A stretch of 64,000 bases of DNA from Arcobacter_B sp049472135. GTDB lineage: Bacteria > Campylobacterota > Campylobacteria > Campylobacterales > Arcobacteraceae. Shown in pieces: positions 34,655 through 43,591 of this stretch (position 1 is its first letter; each line of letters begins with the position of its first letter). Made by a program: the position numbers and the translations under genes. The notes below the pieces were generated by a model, which did not search any database, was not told the DNA's origin, and saw only the letters and a list, made by a program, of their open reading frames with translations. The stretch spans positions 210,319 through 274,318 of the forward strand of contig NZ_JBMOVV010000004.1 of NCBI RefSeq assembly GCF_049472135.1, written 5' to 3'.

Positions 34655-35527
34655 ATGATGATTAAAAAACTTATAACACTTATTTTATTATGTAACTTTG
34701 CTTATGCAAATGAGATTAAGCTTTATTTTGAAAAAAACAGCATAAAAAATGCACAAACTGCACTTTTAAGACTTGAAGCAAAAGATATAAAACAAGCAAA
34801 ATTGACTTTAATGGATAAAGAACCTTTAAATCTAAACTTTAAAAAAAATAGTTTTAAAAAAGATGAATATTATGCTTTAATTCCTATTTCATACTATAAA
34901 AAACCAGATGAATATAAAATCATAATCTCTTATTTTAAAAACAATAAAAAACAGTTTAAATCAATTAAGTTAAATGTTATTGATGGAAATTATAAAAGTG
35001 AAACAATTAATGTTTCAAAATCTAAATTTAAGCCAAGTAAACAAAGAGTTGAAAGAACTAAAAAAGAGTATGAAGAAGCCATGAAAGTTTACAGAAGTGT
35101 AAGCGATGAAATTTTATGGAATGAAGACTTTATTTATCCTATGAACTCTAAAATAACTAGTGCTTTTGGAACAAAAAGAGTTTATAATAATGAGTTAAAA
35201 TCTTATCATAGTGGCACAGATTTTAGAGCAAAAGTAGGAACACCAATTGTTGCTTCAAACTCTGGAATTGTAAAGATTGCCCAAAATAGATTTTATGCAG
35301 GAAACTCAATAGTAATAGATCATGGTCATGGAGTTTATTCATGTTATTATCACTTAAGTAAAATGCATTTTAAAGTTGGAGATTTTGTAAAAAAAGGTGA
35401 GATAATAGGACTTAGTGGTGCAACAGGAAGAATAACTGGACCTCACTTACACTACGCATTTAGAATAAATGGAATTCAAGTAGACCCCTTACAAGCAATT
35501 AATGTTTTAAATCAATTAAATAATTAA
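34655..35527 (+). CDS. Periplasmic M23-family peptidoglycan endopeptidase
   Basis: About 291 residues. A signal peptide (MMIKKLITLILLCNFAYA) is followed by a beta-rich N-terminal domain, and then the LytM/M23 domain with YHSGTDFRAKVGTPIVAS (HxxxD zinc ligands) and TGPHLHYAFRING (HLH). The active-site residues are intact, so it should cut peptidoglycan cross-bridges. Related proteins in Helicobacter and Campylobacter (Csd/Pgp) shape the cell. The start is taken at the ATG pair (34655/34658); a TTG further upstream is weaker. Confidence 0.9.
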   Translation: MMIKKLITLILLCNFAYANEIKLYFEKNSIKNAQTALLRLEAKDIKQAKLTLMDKEPLNLNFKKNSFKKDEYYALIPISYYKKPDEYKIIISYFKNNKKQFKSIKLNVIDGNYKSETINVSKSKFKPSKQRVERTKKEYEEAMKVYRSVSDEILWNEDFIYPMNSKITSAFGTKRVYNNELKSYHSGTDFRAKVGTPIVASNSGIVKIAQNRFYAGNSIVIDHGHGVYSCYYHLSKMHFKVGDFVKKGEIIGLSGATGRITGPHLHYAFRINGIQVDPLQAINVLNQLNN

Positions 35528-35594
35528 AAAACTCTTTCAACATTCTTTTCACATTTTTTCTATATAATATTTAATAAAATTATGAGGAAGAGTT

Positions 35595-36407
35595 TTGAAA
35601 AATCTTATTTTAGTAATACTTATTGCTATTTCTTTTACTGCATGTGCAAGTAAAGATGCAAATGTAGAAAATACTGCGCCAATACAAAAAACAGTAGAAA
35701 CATCACAAGATGATAGTAGTTTTGATGATTTTTCTGATGAGTTTGATAGTGAATTTAAACAAGAAAATAAGCAAACTGTTTTTGATCCTTTAAGTGGTTA
35801 CAATAGAGTTATGACAACTTTCAATGATTATGCATTTATTTATGTACTAAATCCTGTGGCAAAAGGTTATGCTTATATTTTACCGCAAGATGTAAGAGTT
35901 GGAGTTTCAAACTTTTTTGATAACTTGCTTTTTCCAATTAGATTTACAAATAATATCTTACAGCTAAAGTTTGAGAATGCAGGTGTAGAACTTGGAAGAT
36001 TTGTAGTAAATACAATTTGGGGTTTAGGTGGGGTAATGGATCCTGCTACAAAAGAGTTAGGATGGAAACAGTATGATGAAGACTTTGGTCAAACACTTGG
36101 TCACTATGGTGTAGGAAGTGGTTTTCATATTGTATTACCTTTAATTGGTCCATCTAACTTAAGAGATATGTTTAGTATGGTTCCAGATGGATATGTAAGT
36201 CCAATTTCTGTTACAGGCTCAAGTGACATAGGATACAAAATACCAGATACAGCTCTTGAAGCTCTTGCAATTACAGGTGTAAAAACTATCAACAGCGTTT
36301 CATTAAAATTAGGTCAATATGAAAACATCAAGAAAGATGCCTTAGATTTATATCCATTCTTAAGGGATATTTATGAACAAAGAAGAAATCAACAAATAAA
36401 GGAATAA
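35595..36407 (+). CDS. mlaA: MlaA/VacJ-family outer-membrane lipoprotein
   Basis: 270 residues, starting at TTG behind GAGGAAG. Lipoprotein signal with Cys17 (ISFTACASK). After an acidic linker comes the MlaA domain: DPLSGYNRVMTTFNDYAFIY, then YILPQDVRVGVSNFFDNLLF and LGRFVVNTIWGLGGVMDPAT, ending near VGSGFHIVLPLIGPSNLRDM. MlaA removes misplaced phospholipids from the outer leaflet of the outer membrane and hands them to MlaC. It is followed five bases later by mlaC and then directly by an RND protein. Confidence 0.94.
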   Translation: MKNLILVILIAISFTACASKDANVENTAPIQKTVETSQDDSSFDDFSDEFDSEFKQENKQTVFDPLSGYNRVMTTFNDYAFIYVLNPVAKGYAYILPQDVRVGVSNFFDNLLFPIRFTNNILQLKFENAGVELGRFVVNTIWGLGGVMDPATKELGWKQYDEDFGQTLGHYGVGSGFHIVLPLIGPSNLRDMFSMVPDGYVSPISVTGSSDIGYKIPDTALEALAITGVKTINSVSLKLGQYENIKKDALDLYPFLRDIYEQRRNQQIKE

Positions 36408-36412
36408 GTTAA

Positions 36413-37000
36413 ATGAAAAATATTTTTAAAATTTTACTTTTATCAGCTTTTTTATTAACAAGTGCAAATGCACTAAAAAAAGATGAAATTGTAAATGTAA
36501 TGACAACTAAAGTAGATAGTGCTTTAGAAGTTTTAAAACAAAAAGAGTTAAATACACAAGATAAAGCAAATAAAATCTTTGCTTTAATTGATGAAGTATT
36601 TGATTATGAACTAATGGGAAAAATTGCTTTAGGGAAACAAACTTGGTTAAGTATCAATGATACTCAAAGAGCAGATTTTTTAAATGCTTTTGAAAATAAA
36701 CTAAAAAATTCATACGTTGATAAACTAGAACTATATACAGACCAAAAGGTTAAGATTTTAGAACTTGAAGAGTATAAAAAAACTAGACTTCAATTAAAAA
36801 CTGAAGTTGTGGGTAAAGATGAAATTTATAAAATCAACTACAACTTTTATCAAGATAGAAAAAAAGGTGAATGGTTTATTTATGATGTAGATTTACTTGG
36901 TGTTAGTATTGTTCAAACTTATAGACAACAATTTGAAGGTCTTTTAAAAGATAAAAGTTTTGATGAACTACTTGAAATTTTAAAAGATACTAAAAAATAG
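36413..37000 (+). CDS. mlaC: MlaC/Ttg2D-family periplasmic lipid carrier
   Basis: 195 residues with a cleavable signal peptide (IFKILLLSAFLLTSANA). The Tol_Tol_Ttg2 fold is recognisable from FDYELMGKIALGKQTWLSIN and FLNAFENKLKNSYVDKLELY, then YKINYNFYQDRKKGEWFIYD and VDLLGVSIVQTYRQQFEGLL. It shuttles phospholipids across the periplasm in the Mla pathway. Here its inner-membrane partner appears to be the RND protein encoded from the next base, rather than the MlaFEDB ABC transporter. Confidence 0.92.
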   Translation: MKNIFKILLLSAFLLTSANALKKDEIVNVMTTKVDSALEVLKQKELNTQDKANKIFALIDEVFDYELMGKIALGKQTWLSINDTQRADFLNAFENKLKNSYVDKLELYTDQKVKILELEEYKKTRLQLKTEVVGKDEIYKINYNFYQDRKKGEWFIYDVDLLGVSIVQTYRQQFEGLLKDKSFDELLEILKDTKK

Positions 37001-39493
37001 ATGATAAAAAAATTTTATGACAATATAATATTTAAATATCCAATTGCAATTATAATTACTTTACTAATTGCAATTGGTGTATTAGGATATTATAGTACAA
37101 AACTTGAAATAGATGCTTCAGCTGAAACACTACTTCTTGATGATGACAAAGACTTAAAATTTGTTAGAGAAGTTAGTAAAAGATACCACAATCCAAATTT
37201 CTTACTTGTTACATTTACTCCAAATAGTGATTTATTATCTCCAAAGAGTTTAGAAACTATCAAAAAAATGAGCGAAGACTTTTTAGAAATTGATGCTATT
37301 ACAAAAGTTACTTCAATTTTAAATGTTCCACTTCTTCAATCACCAGTTAAACCAATCGCAACTTTAGTTGATGGGGTAAATAGTATTGAAGATGGAAACT
37401 ACGATAAAGAACTTGTAAAGAAAGAGTTTTTAAATTCTGAACTTTATACAAATAGTTTAGTAAGTAAAGATTTCAAAACAACTGCTTTAGTATTAAGTTT
37501 AAAAGATGATACAAAATATAGAAGTTTACTTGAACAAAGAAATAATCTTCTTAAACTTCAAAGAGAAAATAAAATCACTCAAGAACAAAAAATAGAACTT
37601 GAAGAAACAATAATTGAGTTTAAAAAACATAGAGATTTCTCTAGAGAAAAAGAGAGTTCTGATATTCAAGCAATTAGAGATATTATAAAAAAATATGATA
37701 GCAGTGGAACTATTTTTCTAGGTGGTGTAAATATGATAGCTAATGATATTATTGGCTATGTAAAAAACGACCTTTTAATTTATGGTTCAACTTTAATTTT
37801 TTTATTAATTACTATACTTTGGATAATATTTAAAAACTTAAGATGGGTAGTTTTACCAATAACTATTTGTGTCTTATCAGTTATTGCAACTTCTGGTATT
37901 TTAGGTTTATTTGCATTAGAAGTTACAGTTATTTCTTCTAATTTCATATCGTTACAACTTATTATAACACTTTCAATAGTTTTACACTTAATTGTAAGAT
38001 ATAGAGAGCTTAATAATAAATTTAAACATGCAAGCCAATATAAACTTGTGATAAATACAATTTTATCAAAACTTAATCCATCATTTTTTGCTATTCTTAC
38101 AACAATAACAGGGTTTGCTTCTTTAGTTTTATCTAAAATTGAACCTGTAAAAAATCTAGGTTTAATGATGAGTGCTGGTATTGCTATATCATTATTAATT
38201 GCATTTATTATCTTCCCTGTAATTTTAATATTCCTAGATAGAAAAGAAGAGAAGAATAGTAAAGTTAAACAAGATAGCTTTTTACTGATTCCTAAATGTA
38301 TTAGTTTAGTTGAAAAAAGAGGAAATACTATAGTAATAGCAAGTATACTACTTGTAGTTTTTTCATTAAGTGGTGCTTCAAAACTTATTGTTGAAAACAG
38401 TTTTATTAATTACTTTAAAAAAGATACTGAAATATATAAAGGGATGAAAGTAATTGATGAAGAGTTAGGTGGAACTACTCCTTTAGATGTAATCATCAAA
38501 TTCGAAGAGAGCAAAAAAGAGATAAAAGTAGTAGAAGCTTCAAATAATGAGTTTAGCGCATTTGATGATTTTGAAAATGAGTTCCAAGAAAATGCAAATG
38601 ATGAACAATACTGGTTTACTGCTGATAAATTAGAAACAATTAGAAAAGTTCATAACTATTTAGAATCATTAGAAGAAATAGGAAAAGTTCAATCTTTAGA
38701 GACTCTTTTAAGATTAGGAAAACTTTTAAATGAAGGTGAGTCTTTAGATGGTGTTACTTTAGCACTTTTATATAACAAACTTCCAAATGAATATAAAGAT
38801 ATTATTTTAAATCCTTATATTAATATTGAAAATAATGAAGCAAGAGTTACTGTAAGAATTATGGATTCAAATCCAAACCTTAGAAGAAATGACCTTATTA
38901 TTAAAATCAATAAAGATTTAGAAGAGCTAATCAAAAATGAGCATACTTCTTTTAGATTATCAAATTTAATGATTTTATACAATAATATGCTTCAATCTTT
39001 ATTTGATTCTCAAATTAATACTTTAGGATTTGTAATCATTATTCTATTTATAATGTTCTTAATTCTATTTAGATCTTTAAAAATTGCAACTGTTGCAATA
39101 CTTGCAAATATTATCCCTATCTCTGCAATATTTGGTATTATGGGGTGGTTAAATATCCCTCTTGATATTATGACTATTACTATTGCAGCAATTTCTATAG
39201 GAATTGGCGTTGATGACACTATTCACTATATACATAGATTTAAAGAAGAGTTCAAACATGACCATAATTATTTAAATAGTATGAAAAGAGCTCATGAGAG
39301 TATTGGTTATGCTATGTACTATACTTCTTTAGTTGTAATTGTTGGTTTTTCTATATTAGTTTTATCAAACTTAATACCAACTATTTACTTTGGTTTATTA
39401 ACAGTTGTAGTTATGGCAACAATTTTAGCTTCAGCTTTACTTTTACTTCCAAAGTTAATTATAATATTCAAACCATTTAAAAAAGTAGCATAA
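37001..39493 (+). CDS. RND/MMPL-superfamily transporter linked to MlaA-MlaC
   Basis: 830 residues with the duplicated RND layout: a first membrane helix (YPIAIIITLLIAIGVLGYYS), a long periplasmic loop to about residue 250, a bundle of helices (about 250-405), a second single helix near 440, another periplasmic loop, and the final bundle (about 670-825). The second bundle contains AAISIGIGVDDTIHYIHRF, with the paired Asp residues expected for proton coupling. The start ATG follows the mlaC stop directly. It is similar in style to HpnN and MmpL lipid exporters. The likely substrate is a phospholipid or other hydrophobic molecule, with direction unknown. Confidence 0.85.
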   Translation: MIKKFYDNIIFKYPIAIIITLLIAIGVLGYYSTKLEIDASAETLLLDDDKDLKFVREVSKRYHNPNFLLVTFTPNSDLLSPKSLETIKKMSEDFLEIDAITKVTSILNVPLLQSPVKPIATLVDGVNSIEDGNYDKELVKKEFLNSELYTNSLVSKDFKTTALVLSLKDDTKYRSLLEQRNNLLKLQRENKITQEQKIELEETIIEFKKHRDFSREKESSDIQAIRDIIKKYDSSGTIFLGGVNMIANDIIGYVKNDLLIYGSTLIFLLITILWIIFKNLRWVVLPITICVLSVIATSGILGLFALEVTVISSNFISLQLIITLSIVLHLIVRYRELNNKFKHASQYKLVINTILSKLNPSFFAILTTITGFASLVLSKIEPVKNLGLMMSAGIAISLLIAFIIFPVILIFLDRKEEKNSKVKQDSFLLIPKCISLVEKRGNTIVIASILLVVFSLSGASKLIVENSFINYFKKDTEIYKGMKVIDEELGGTTPLDVIIKFEESKKEIKVVEASNNEFSAFDDFENEFQENANDEQYWFTADKLETIRKVHNYLESLEEIGKVQSLETLLRLGKLLNEGESLDGVTLALLYNKLPNEYKDIILNPYINIENNEARVTVRIMDSNPNLRRNDLIIKINKDLEELIKNEHTSFRLSNLMILYNNMLQSLFDSQINTLGFVIIILFIMFLILFRSLKIATVAILANIIPISAIFGIMGWLNIPLDIMTITIAAISIGIGVDDTIHYIHRFKEEFKHDHNYLNSMKRAHESIGYAMYYTSLVVIVGFSILVLSNLIPTIYFGLLTVVVMATILASALLLLPKLIIIFKPFKKVA

Positions 39494-39507
39494 CAGCTAC
39501 TTTTTTT
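39481..39507 (+). terminator. Terminator of the mla-RND operon
   Basis: Stem AAAAGTAGC / GCTACTTTT with loop ATAACA and a run of Ts, overlapping the RND gene's stop codon. Strong intrinsic terminator. Confidence 0.88.
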
Positions 39508-39561
39508 CTAAAAGTATCATTTTTACTTCTTTAATAATAAAAACATGTTATATTTATAATT

Positions 39562-41184
39562 ATGAATACTTTAAGAGAATACTTTTATCAAGAAAAAACC
39601 TTTGATTTGTTTGAAAACCTTGTTTATTTTAAAAACCTAAAAGGTGAATATATACTTTGTAATAACTCATTTTGTAAATATACAAACTATAAAAAAGAAG
39701 AAATAATCGGTAAAACTGATTTTGAACTTTTTTCAGATGATGATGCAAAAGTATTTACAACTAATGATAAAAGTGTTTTAAATCTAAAACAAGAACAAAG
39801 CTTTTGTGAAATCTTAACTTTAGAAGATGATGAAAAAATATTCTTTGAATCTAAAAAAGATGTTGTTTTAGATGATAAAAAGAACCCTGTTGCAATTATT
39901 GGAATATCAAAAGATATTACAAAGCAAAAACAGTATGAAACTTTACATTTAACAACTCAAAAAATTCTTGAATTTATTGTAAAAGATAGTTCTCTTGATG
40001 AGATACTTTTATTTATAATAAATGAAACAGAAAAAATCAATAGTAATATGATTAGTTCAATCCTTTTACTTGATGATAAAAAAGAGAAGTTTTCTCAAAG
40101 CTTTACAAGTAGTTTACCAGATTACTATAATGATGCTGTAAAAACTTTAATAATAGCAGAAGGCGTTGGTTCTTGTGGAACAGCAGCCTCTACTAAAAAG
40201 CGTGTTATTGTTGAAGATATAAATACACATCCTTATTGGGCTAATTATTTAGCACTTACAAAACCACTAAATTTAAATGCTTGTTGGTCTCAACCTTTTT
40301 TCTCAAAAGATAATGAAGTATTAGGTACTTTTGCTATTTACTACAAGAAACCTAAAAAACCAACTAGCTTTGAACTAGAATTAATAGACTCTTTTTCTTA
40401 CTTAGTTTCACTTGCTGTAAATAGACACTTAAGACAAAAAGAACTAAAAAAACAAGAAGATTTAATTACTCACCAATCAAGGCTGGTATCATTAAGCAAT
40501 GTATTAGAAAATATTGCTCATCATTGGAGACAACCTTTATCTTTGATTTCAACAATCTCTAGTGGTATGAGAATTGATTATGATTTATATTTAGAAGACC
40601 AAGAACATTACAACAAAGCCTTAGATAAAATCACACTAACTACGCAAGAATTATCAAGAACTATTGATGGCTTTAGAGATTACTTCTTACAAAATACAAA
40701 GAAAAAAGAGTTTAATATAAATCAAACTTTTGAAAAAGTATTGGATGTACTTGAAAAAAGATTAGAAAATACAGATATAAAAATAGTAAAAAATATTGAA
40801 GATATTACTTTGCATACTTATGAAACTGAAATTATACATATTTTAATAAATCTTATAAATAATTGTATAGAAGCTTTTGAAAATCAAAATATTGATAAAC
40901 CAATCATTATGATTGATATAAAAGAAAAAGACTCAATGTGCATTATTACAATAAAAGATAATGCCTTTGGAGTAGAAGAGTCTTTAATATCAAAAATATT
41001 TGAACCTTACTTTAGTACAAAAGATGACAAATCAATTGGTATAGGTCTTAGTTTATATATCGTACATGATTTAATTAAAAGACATCTAGAAGGAATTGCC
41101 GAGGCTAAAAACTCTATATTTGAATATAACAATAAAGAGTATAAAGGTTTAGAAATAAAAATGAGCTTTCCAAAAAGAGTATAA
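39562..41184 (+). CDS. Orphan sensor histidine kinase, PAS-GAF type
   Basis: 540 residues with no transmembrane segment, so a cytoplasmic sensor. A PAS domain comes first (about 10-120; NLVYFKNLKGEYILCNNSFC, then ITKQKQYE), followed by a GAF-like domain (about 130-290; EGVGSCGTAASTKKRVIVED). The kinase core follows: the H-box ENIAHHWRQPLSLIS near residue 320, the N-box LINLINNCIEAFENQ, and the G-boxes DNAFGVEESLISKIFEPYFS and SIGIGLSLYIV. All catalytic motifs look intact. There is no response regulator next to it. The signal is unknown. A terminator separates it from the operon before. Confidence 0.93.
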   Translation: MNTLREYFYQEKTFDLFENLVYFKNLKGEYILCNNSFCKYTNYKKEEIIGKTDFELFSDDDAKVFTTNDKSVLNLKQEQSFCEILTLEDDEKIFFESKKDVVLDDKKNPVAIIGISKDITKQKQYETLHLTTQKILEFIVKDSSLDEILLFIINETEKINSNMISSILLLDDKKEKFSQSFTSSLPDYYNDAVKTLIIAEGVGSCGTAASTKKRVIVEDINTHPYWANYLALTKPLNLNACWSQPFFSKDNEVLGTFAIYYKKPKKPTSFELELIDSFSYLVSLAVNRHLRQKELKKQEDLITHQSRLVSLSNVLENIAHHWRQPLSLISTISSGMRIDYDLYLEDQEHYNKALDKITLTTQELSRTIDGFRDYFLQNTKKKEFNINQTFEKVLDVLEKRLENTDIKIVKNIEDITLHTYETEIIHILINLINNCIEAFENQNIDKPIIMIDIKEKDSMCIITIKDNAFGVEESLISKIFEPYFSTKDDKSIGIGLSLYIVHDLIKRHLEGIAEAKNSIFEYNNKEYKGLEIKMSFPKRV

Positions 41185-41270
41185 TTAAGATGATTTTTAT
41201 CCTATTTACTCACTGTTAACTATTTATTAAAAAAAGATTAATCTTCATAATTTATAATTATAATATCAAT

Positions 41271-41377
41271 TAAGTAATAAGACTTAATTTTGATACACAA
41301 GTTTTTCAACTTGACTCTCCTACAAATAATATACAAGTCAATAACAGAACGCTACCCCTAGGCGTTCTGTTTTTTTT
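41271..41377 (+). ncRNA. Candidate small RNA with C-rich terminator loop
   Basis: Two overlapping TATAAT boxes (41253-41258 and 41259-41264) lie just before this stretch, and a strong terminator ends it at 41377. No reading frame fits inside. The predicted RNA of about 107 bases has a 5' hairpin (CAAGTT 41298-41303 with AACTTG 41308-41313), an open stretch with CTCTCCT (complementary to Shine-Dalgarno AGGAGAG), and a terminator hairpin whose apex is CCCC. It resembles antisense regulators that use C/U-rich loops, such as RepG of Helicobacter. Expression is not proven. Confidence 0.5.
41343..41377 (+). terminator. Strong intrinsic terminator in an intergenic gap
   Basis: Stem AACAGAACGC / GCGTTCTGTT, apex TA-CCCC-TA, and eight Ts. 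It lies about 160 bases past the histidine kinase stop and 115 bases before the next gene. It therefore either ends a long kinase 3' UTR or, more likely, ends its own short RNA. Confidence 0.88.
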
Positions 41378-41491
41378 ATAATAGAGTTTAATATATAAAA
41401 TTGTATAATATTTGAACTAAAATAACGACAAAATTAATATTTTTTAACTATAATTACATTTCAAAATAATATAAGGACTTTTAATAATATA

Positions 41492-41908
41492 ATGGTAAAA
41501 CTTGATTCTACGCAAAAACAGTTAGTTTTAAACAATTTAGATGAAAATGGTGAACTATCTTGCATAAGAGCTTTTAAAGCAGCAAAATTAATGGGTATAA
41601 AACCTAAACATATGGCACAGATAGCAAAAGATATGAATATAAAAATTACAAATTGTGAACTAGGTGTATTTGGTAAGTTAAGATTCTCTCAAATTAATGA
41701 TGATATTTATAATACTTTAGCAAAAAATTCTGCTAATAACAAAAAAGTTCAATGTGAGATTGCATGGAAACTAGCACAAGAAAAAGGCTCTACTCTTAAA
41801 AAAGTTGGTTCTTCAATTAAAAATTCAGATATTAAAGTTACACATTGTCAACTTGGTGTTTTTTATGATGAAGAGTTTGATAGTTTTGACAAGGTTAGAC
41901 AAAAATAG
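41492..41908 (+). CDS. Unrecognised protein made of two similar halves
   Basis: 138 residues. Two copies of a unit of about 45 residues can be aligned. The first has SCIRAFKAAKLMGIKPKHMA and KITNCELGVFGKLRF; the second has QCEIAWKLAQEKGSTLKKVG and KVTHCQLGVFYDEEF. Each unit has one Cys before an A-(F/W)-K helix and a second in K-(I/V)-T-x-C-x-LGVF. The helix-turn-strand look suggests a winged-helix-like or small regulatory fold, and the four Cys could bind metal or sense redox. No known family is claimed. It lies four bases before a HAD phosphatase gene, so the two are probably co-transcribed. Confidence 0.7.
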   Translation: MVKLDSTQKQLVLNNLDENGELSCIRAFKAAKLMGIKPKHMAQIAKDMNIKITNCELGVFGKLRFSQINDDIYNTLAKNSANNKKVQCEIAWKLAQEKGSTLKKVGSSIKNSDIKVTHCQLGVFYDEEFDSFDKVRQK

Positions 41909-41911
41909 TAT

Positions 41912-42550
41912 ATGAAAAAATATATACTATTTGATAATGACGGAGTATTAGTAGAAACTGAAAAATGGTATTTTGAAGCCAATAAAATTGCTTTAAAACA
42001 GTTAGGTATAACTTTAGAACTAGATGTTTATCTTGAAATTATGGCAAGAGGTGGAACAGCTTGGGAATTAGCCTTTAAAGAGGGCTTTTCAAAAGAAGTT
42101 GTTGATAACAAGAGATTTCAAAGAGATGAATACTATCAAAACTTTTTAAAAACAAAAAATATTGAAATTCCAAATGTAAAAAAATCATTAGAAAAACTAT
42201 CAAAAAAATATAAAATGGGAATAGTAACAACTTCTAGAAGAGTTGATTTTGACCTTATTCATAAAAATAGAGGTATTATTGATTATATGGATTTTAGCCT
42301 TTGTGTTGAGGAATATGAAAGAGCTAAACCCTACCCTGACCCATATCTAGCTAGTCTTAAAAAATTCAATGCAAAAAAAGATGAAGCAATAGTAGTAGAA
42401 GACTCACAAAGAGGCCTTACATCTGCTTTTAATGCAAATATTCAATGTGCTATTGTTCATAATGACTTTACTGTAAAACATGACTTTTCTAAAGCTGATT
42501 ATTTTATAAATAAACTAGATGAACTTGAAGGATTACTTGAAACTATATAA
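41912..42550 (+). CDS. HAD-superfamily phosphatase, beta-phosphoglucomutase-like
   Basis: 212 residues. Motif I is LFDNDGVLVETEKWYFEAN (nucleophile Asp, then DGV). A helical cap follows, motif II is GIVTTSRR, and motifs III/IV are RAKPYPDPYLASLKKFNAKK with VVEDSQRGLTSAFNANIQCA. This is the subfamily of beta-phosphoglucomutase and phosphoglycolate phosphatase (cap type C1). The substrate is unknown. Cytoplasmic. It is probably translated together with the duplicated-domain protein just upstream. Confidence 0.9.
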   Translation: MKKYILFDNDGVLVETEKWYFEANKIALKQLGITLELDVYLEIMARGGTAWELAFKEGFSKEVVDNKRFQRDEYYQNFLKTKNIEIPNVKKSLEKLSKKYKMGIVTTSRRVDFDLIHKNRGIIDYMDFSLCVEEYERAKPYPDPYLASLKKFNAKKDEAIVVEDSQRGLTSAFNANIQCAIVHNDFTVKHDFSKADYFINKLDELEGLLETI

Positions 42551-42615
42551 AAGTTTTAAGCTTTTTTTATAAGAAGCTATCATAAAATTTTTATATAAAG
42601 AAAAAAGGCTTTATT

Positions 42616-43590
42616 ATGAAAATCGAATCATCTGAAGTTAATATAAACACAGTTTCAAACTCACTTACAAGTAGTTCTGTAAGTTCTGGTGCTTGGCTAA
42701 ATGAACTAAAAAGTGCAAGAGAAACAAAAGCAATTAAAACTACAGTAGTTGCTGATTTAAATGGCATATATCTAGCTTCAAATGACGAATCAAAACTTTC
42801 AGATGAAGATAAAATAAAAAAGAAAATTTTAGAAGAAATAACTACTAAATTAAATAATGACAAAGAAACGAACTTCTTTCCTAATGAAAACAAATATAAA
42901 AATGATGAAGTAAATTGGGGCTTTAGACTTCAAACTAAAACAGAATATCAACTTGAAAATAGTATTGAGTTTAATACAAAAGCCATAATAAAAACTTCAA
43001 ATAAAGATTATGAAATAAATCTATCTATCTCTTTTTCAAAAAGCTTTTATGAAGTACATGAAGAACAACTAAATATTGGCAATCAAAAGTTTATAGACCC
43101 TCTTATTATAAACTATAAAGATAGTTTAAATAGTTTTGACAATATAAACCCTACACTTAAATTTGCTTTTGATTTAAATAGTGATGGAGTGGTTGAGAGA
43201 ATTCCTCTTTTAAGAGATGGTGCAGGTTTTTTAGCAATAGACAAAAATAGTAATAAAGCAATAGATAGTGCAAACGAACTCTTTGGGACTAAAAGTGGTG
43301 ATGGGTTTAAAGATTTAAGAGCTTATGATAAAGACAATAATAACTGGCTTGATGAAAATGACTCAATTTTTAAAGATTTAGTCATTTGGGAGAAAAATGA
43401 TAAAGGAGATGATAAATTAATCTCTTTAAGTCAAGCAGGAATTGGAGCTATTTACTTAGGTAATTCAAAAACATCATTTGACTATCACCAATCAATTGAA
43501 AATAGATTTGCCCATCTTAAACAATCTAGCTTTTTTATAAAAGAGAATGGTAAGACAGGCTTAATAAATGGAGTTGATTTTATAATCTAA
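42616..43590 (+). CDS. Calcium-binding-type protein with EF-hand-like loops
   Basis: 324 residues with no signal peptide or membrane segment. The N-terminus is Ser/Thr/Asn-rich. The C-terminal third has acidic loops typical of EF-hand/dockerin-like repeats: FDLNSDGVVERIPLL, IDKNSNKAIDSANELFG and YDKDNNNWLDENDSIFKDL, ending IGAIYLGNSKTSFDYHQSIE. This arrangement (FDLNxDG...SANELFG...YDxNxNxxLDxxD) is common in bacterial proteins near or within RTX-type secreted proteins, but no RTX nonapeptides are present here. Export and function are unknown. It converges on an aminotransferase gene. Confidence 0.78.
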   Translation: MKIESSEVNINTVSNSLTSSSVSSGAWLNELKSARETKAIKTTVVADLNGIYLASNDESKLSDEDKIKKKILEEITTKLNNDKETNFFPNENKYKNDEVNWGFRLQTKTEYQLENSIEFNTKAIIKTSNKDYEINLSISFSKSFYEVHEEQLNIGNQKFIDPLIINYKDSLNSFDNINPTLKFAFDLNSDGVVERIPLLRDGAGFLAIDKNSNKAIDSANELFGTKSGDGFKDLRAYDKDNNNWLDENDSIFKDLVIWEKNDKGDDKLISLSQAGIGAIYLGNSKTSFDYHQSIENRFAHLKQSSFFIKENGKTGLINGVDFII

Positions 43591-43591
43591 A

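Noticed and set aside
42591..42893. Ser/Phe-rich 100-codon frame opposite the EF-hand-type gene
   Set aside because: Shadow of the plus-strand gene, which has a better start and recognisable loops.
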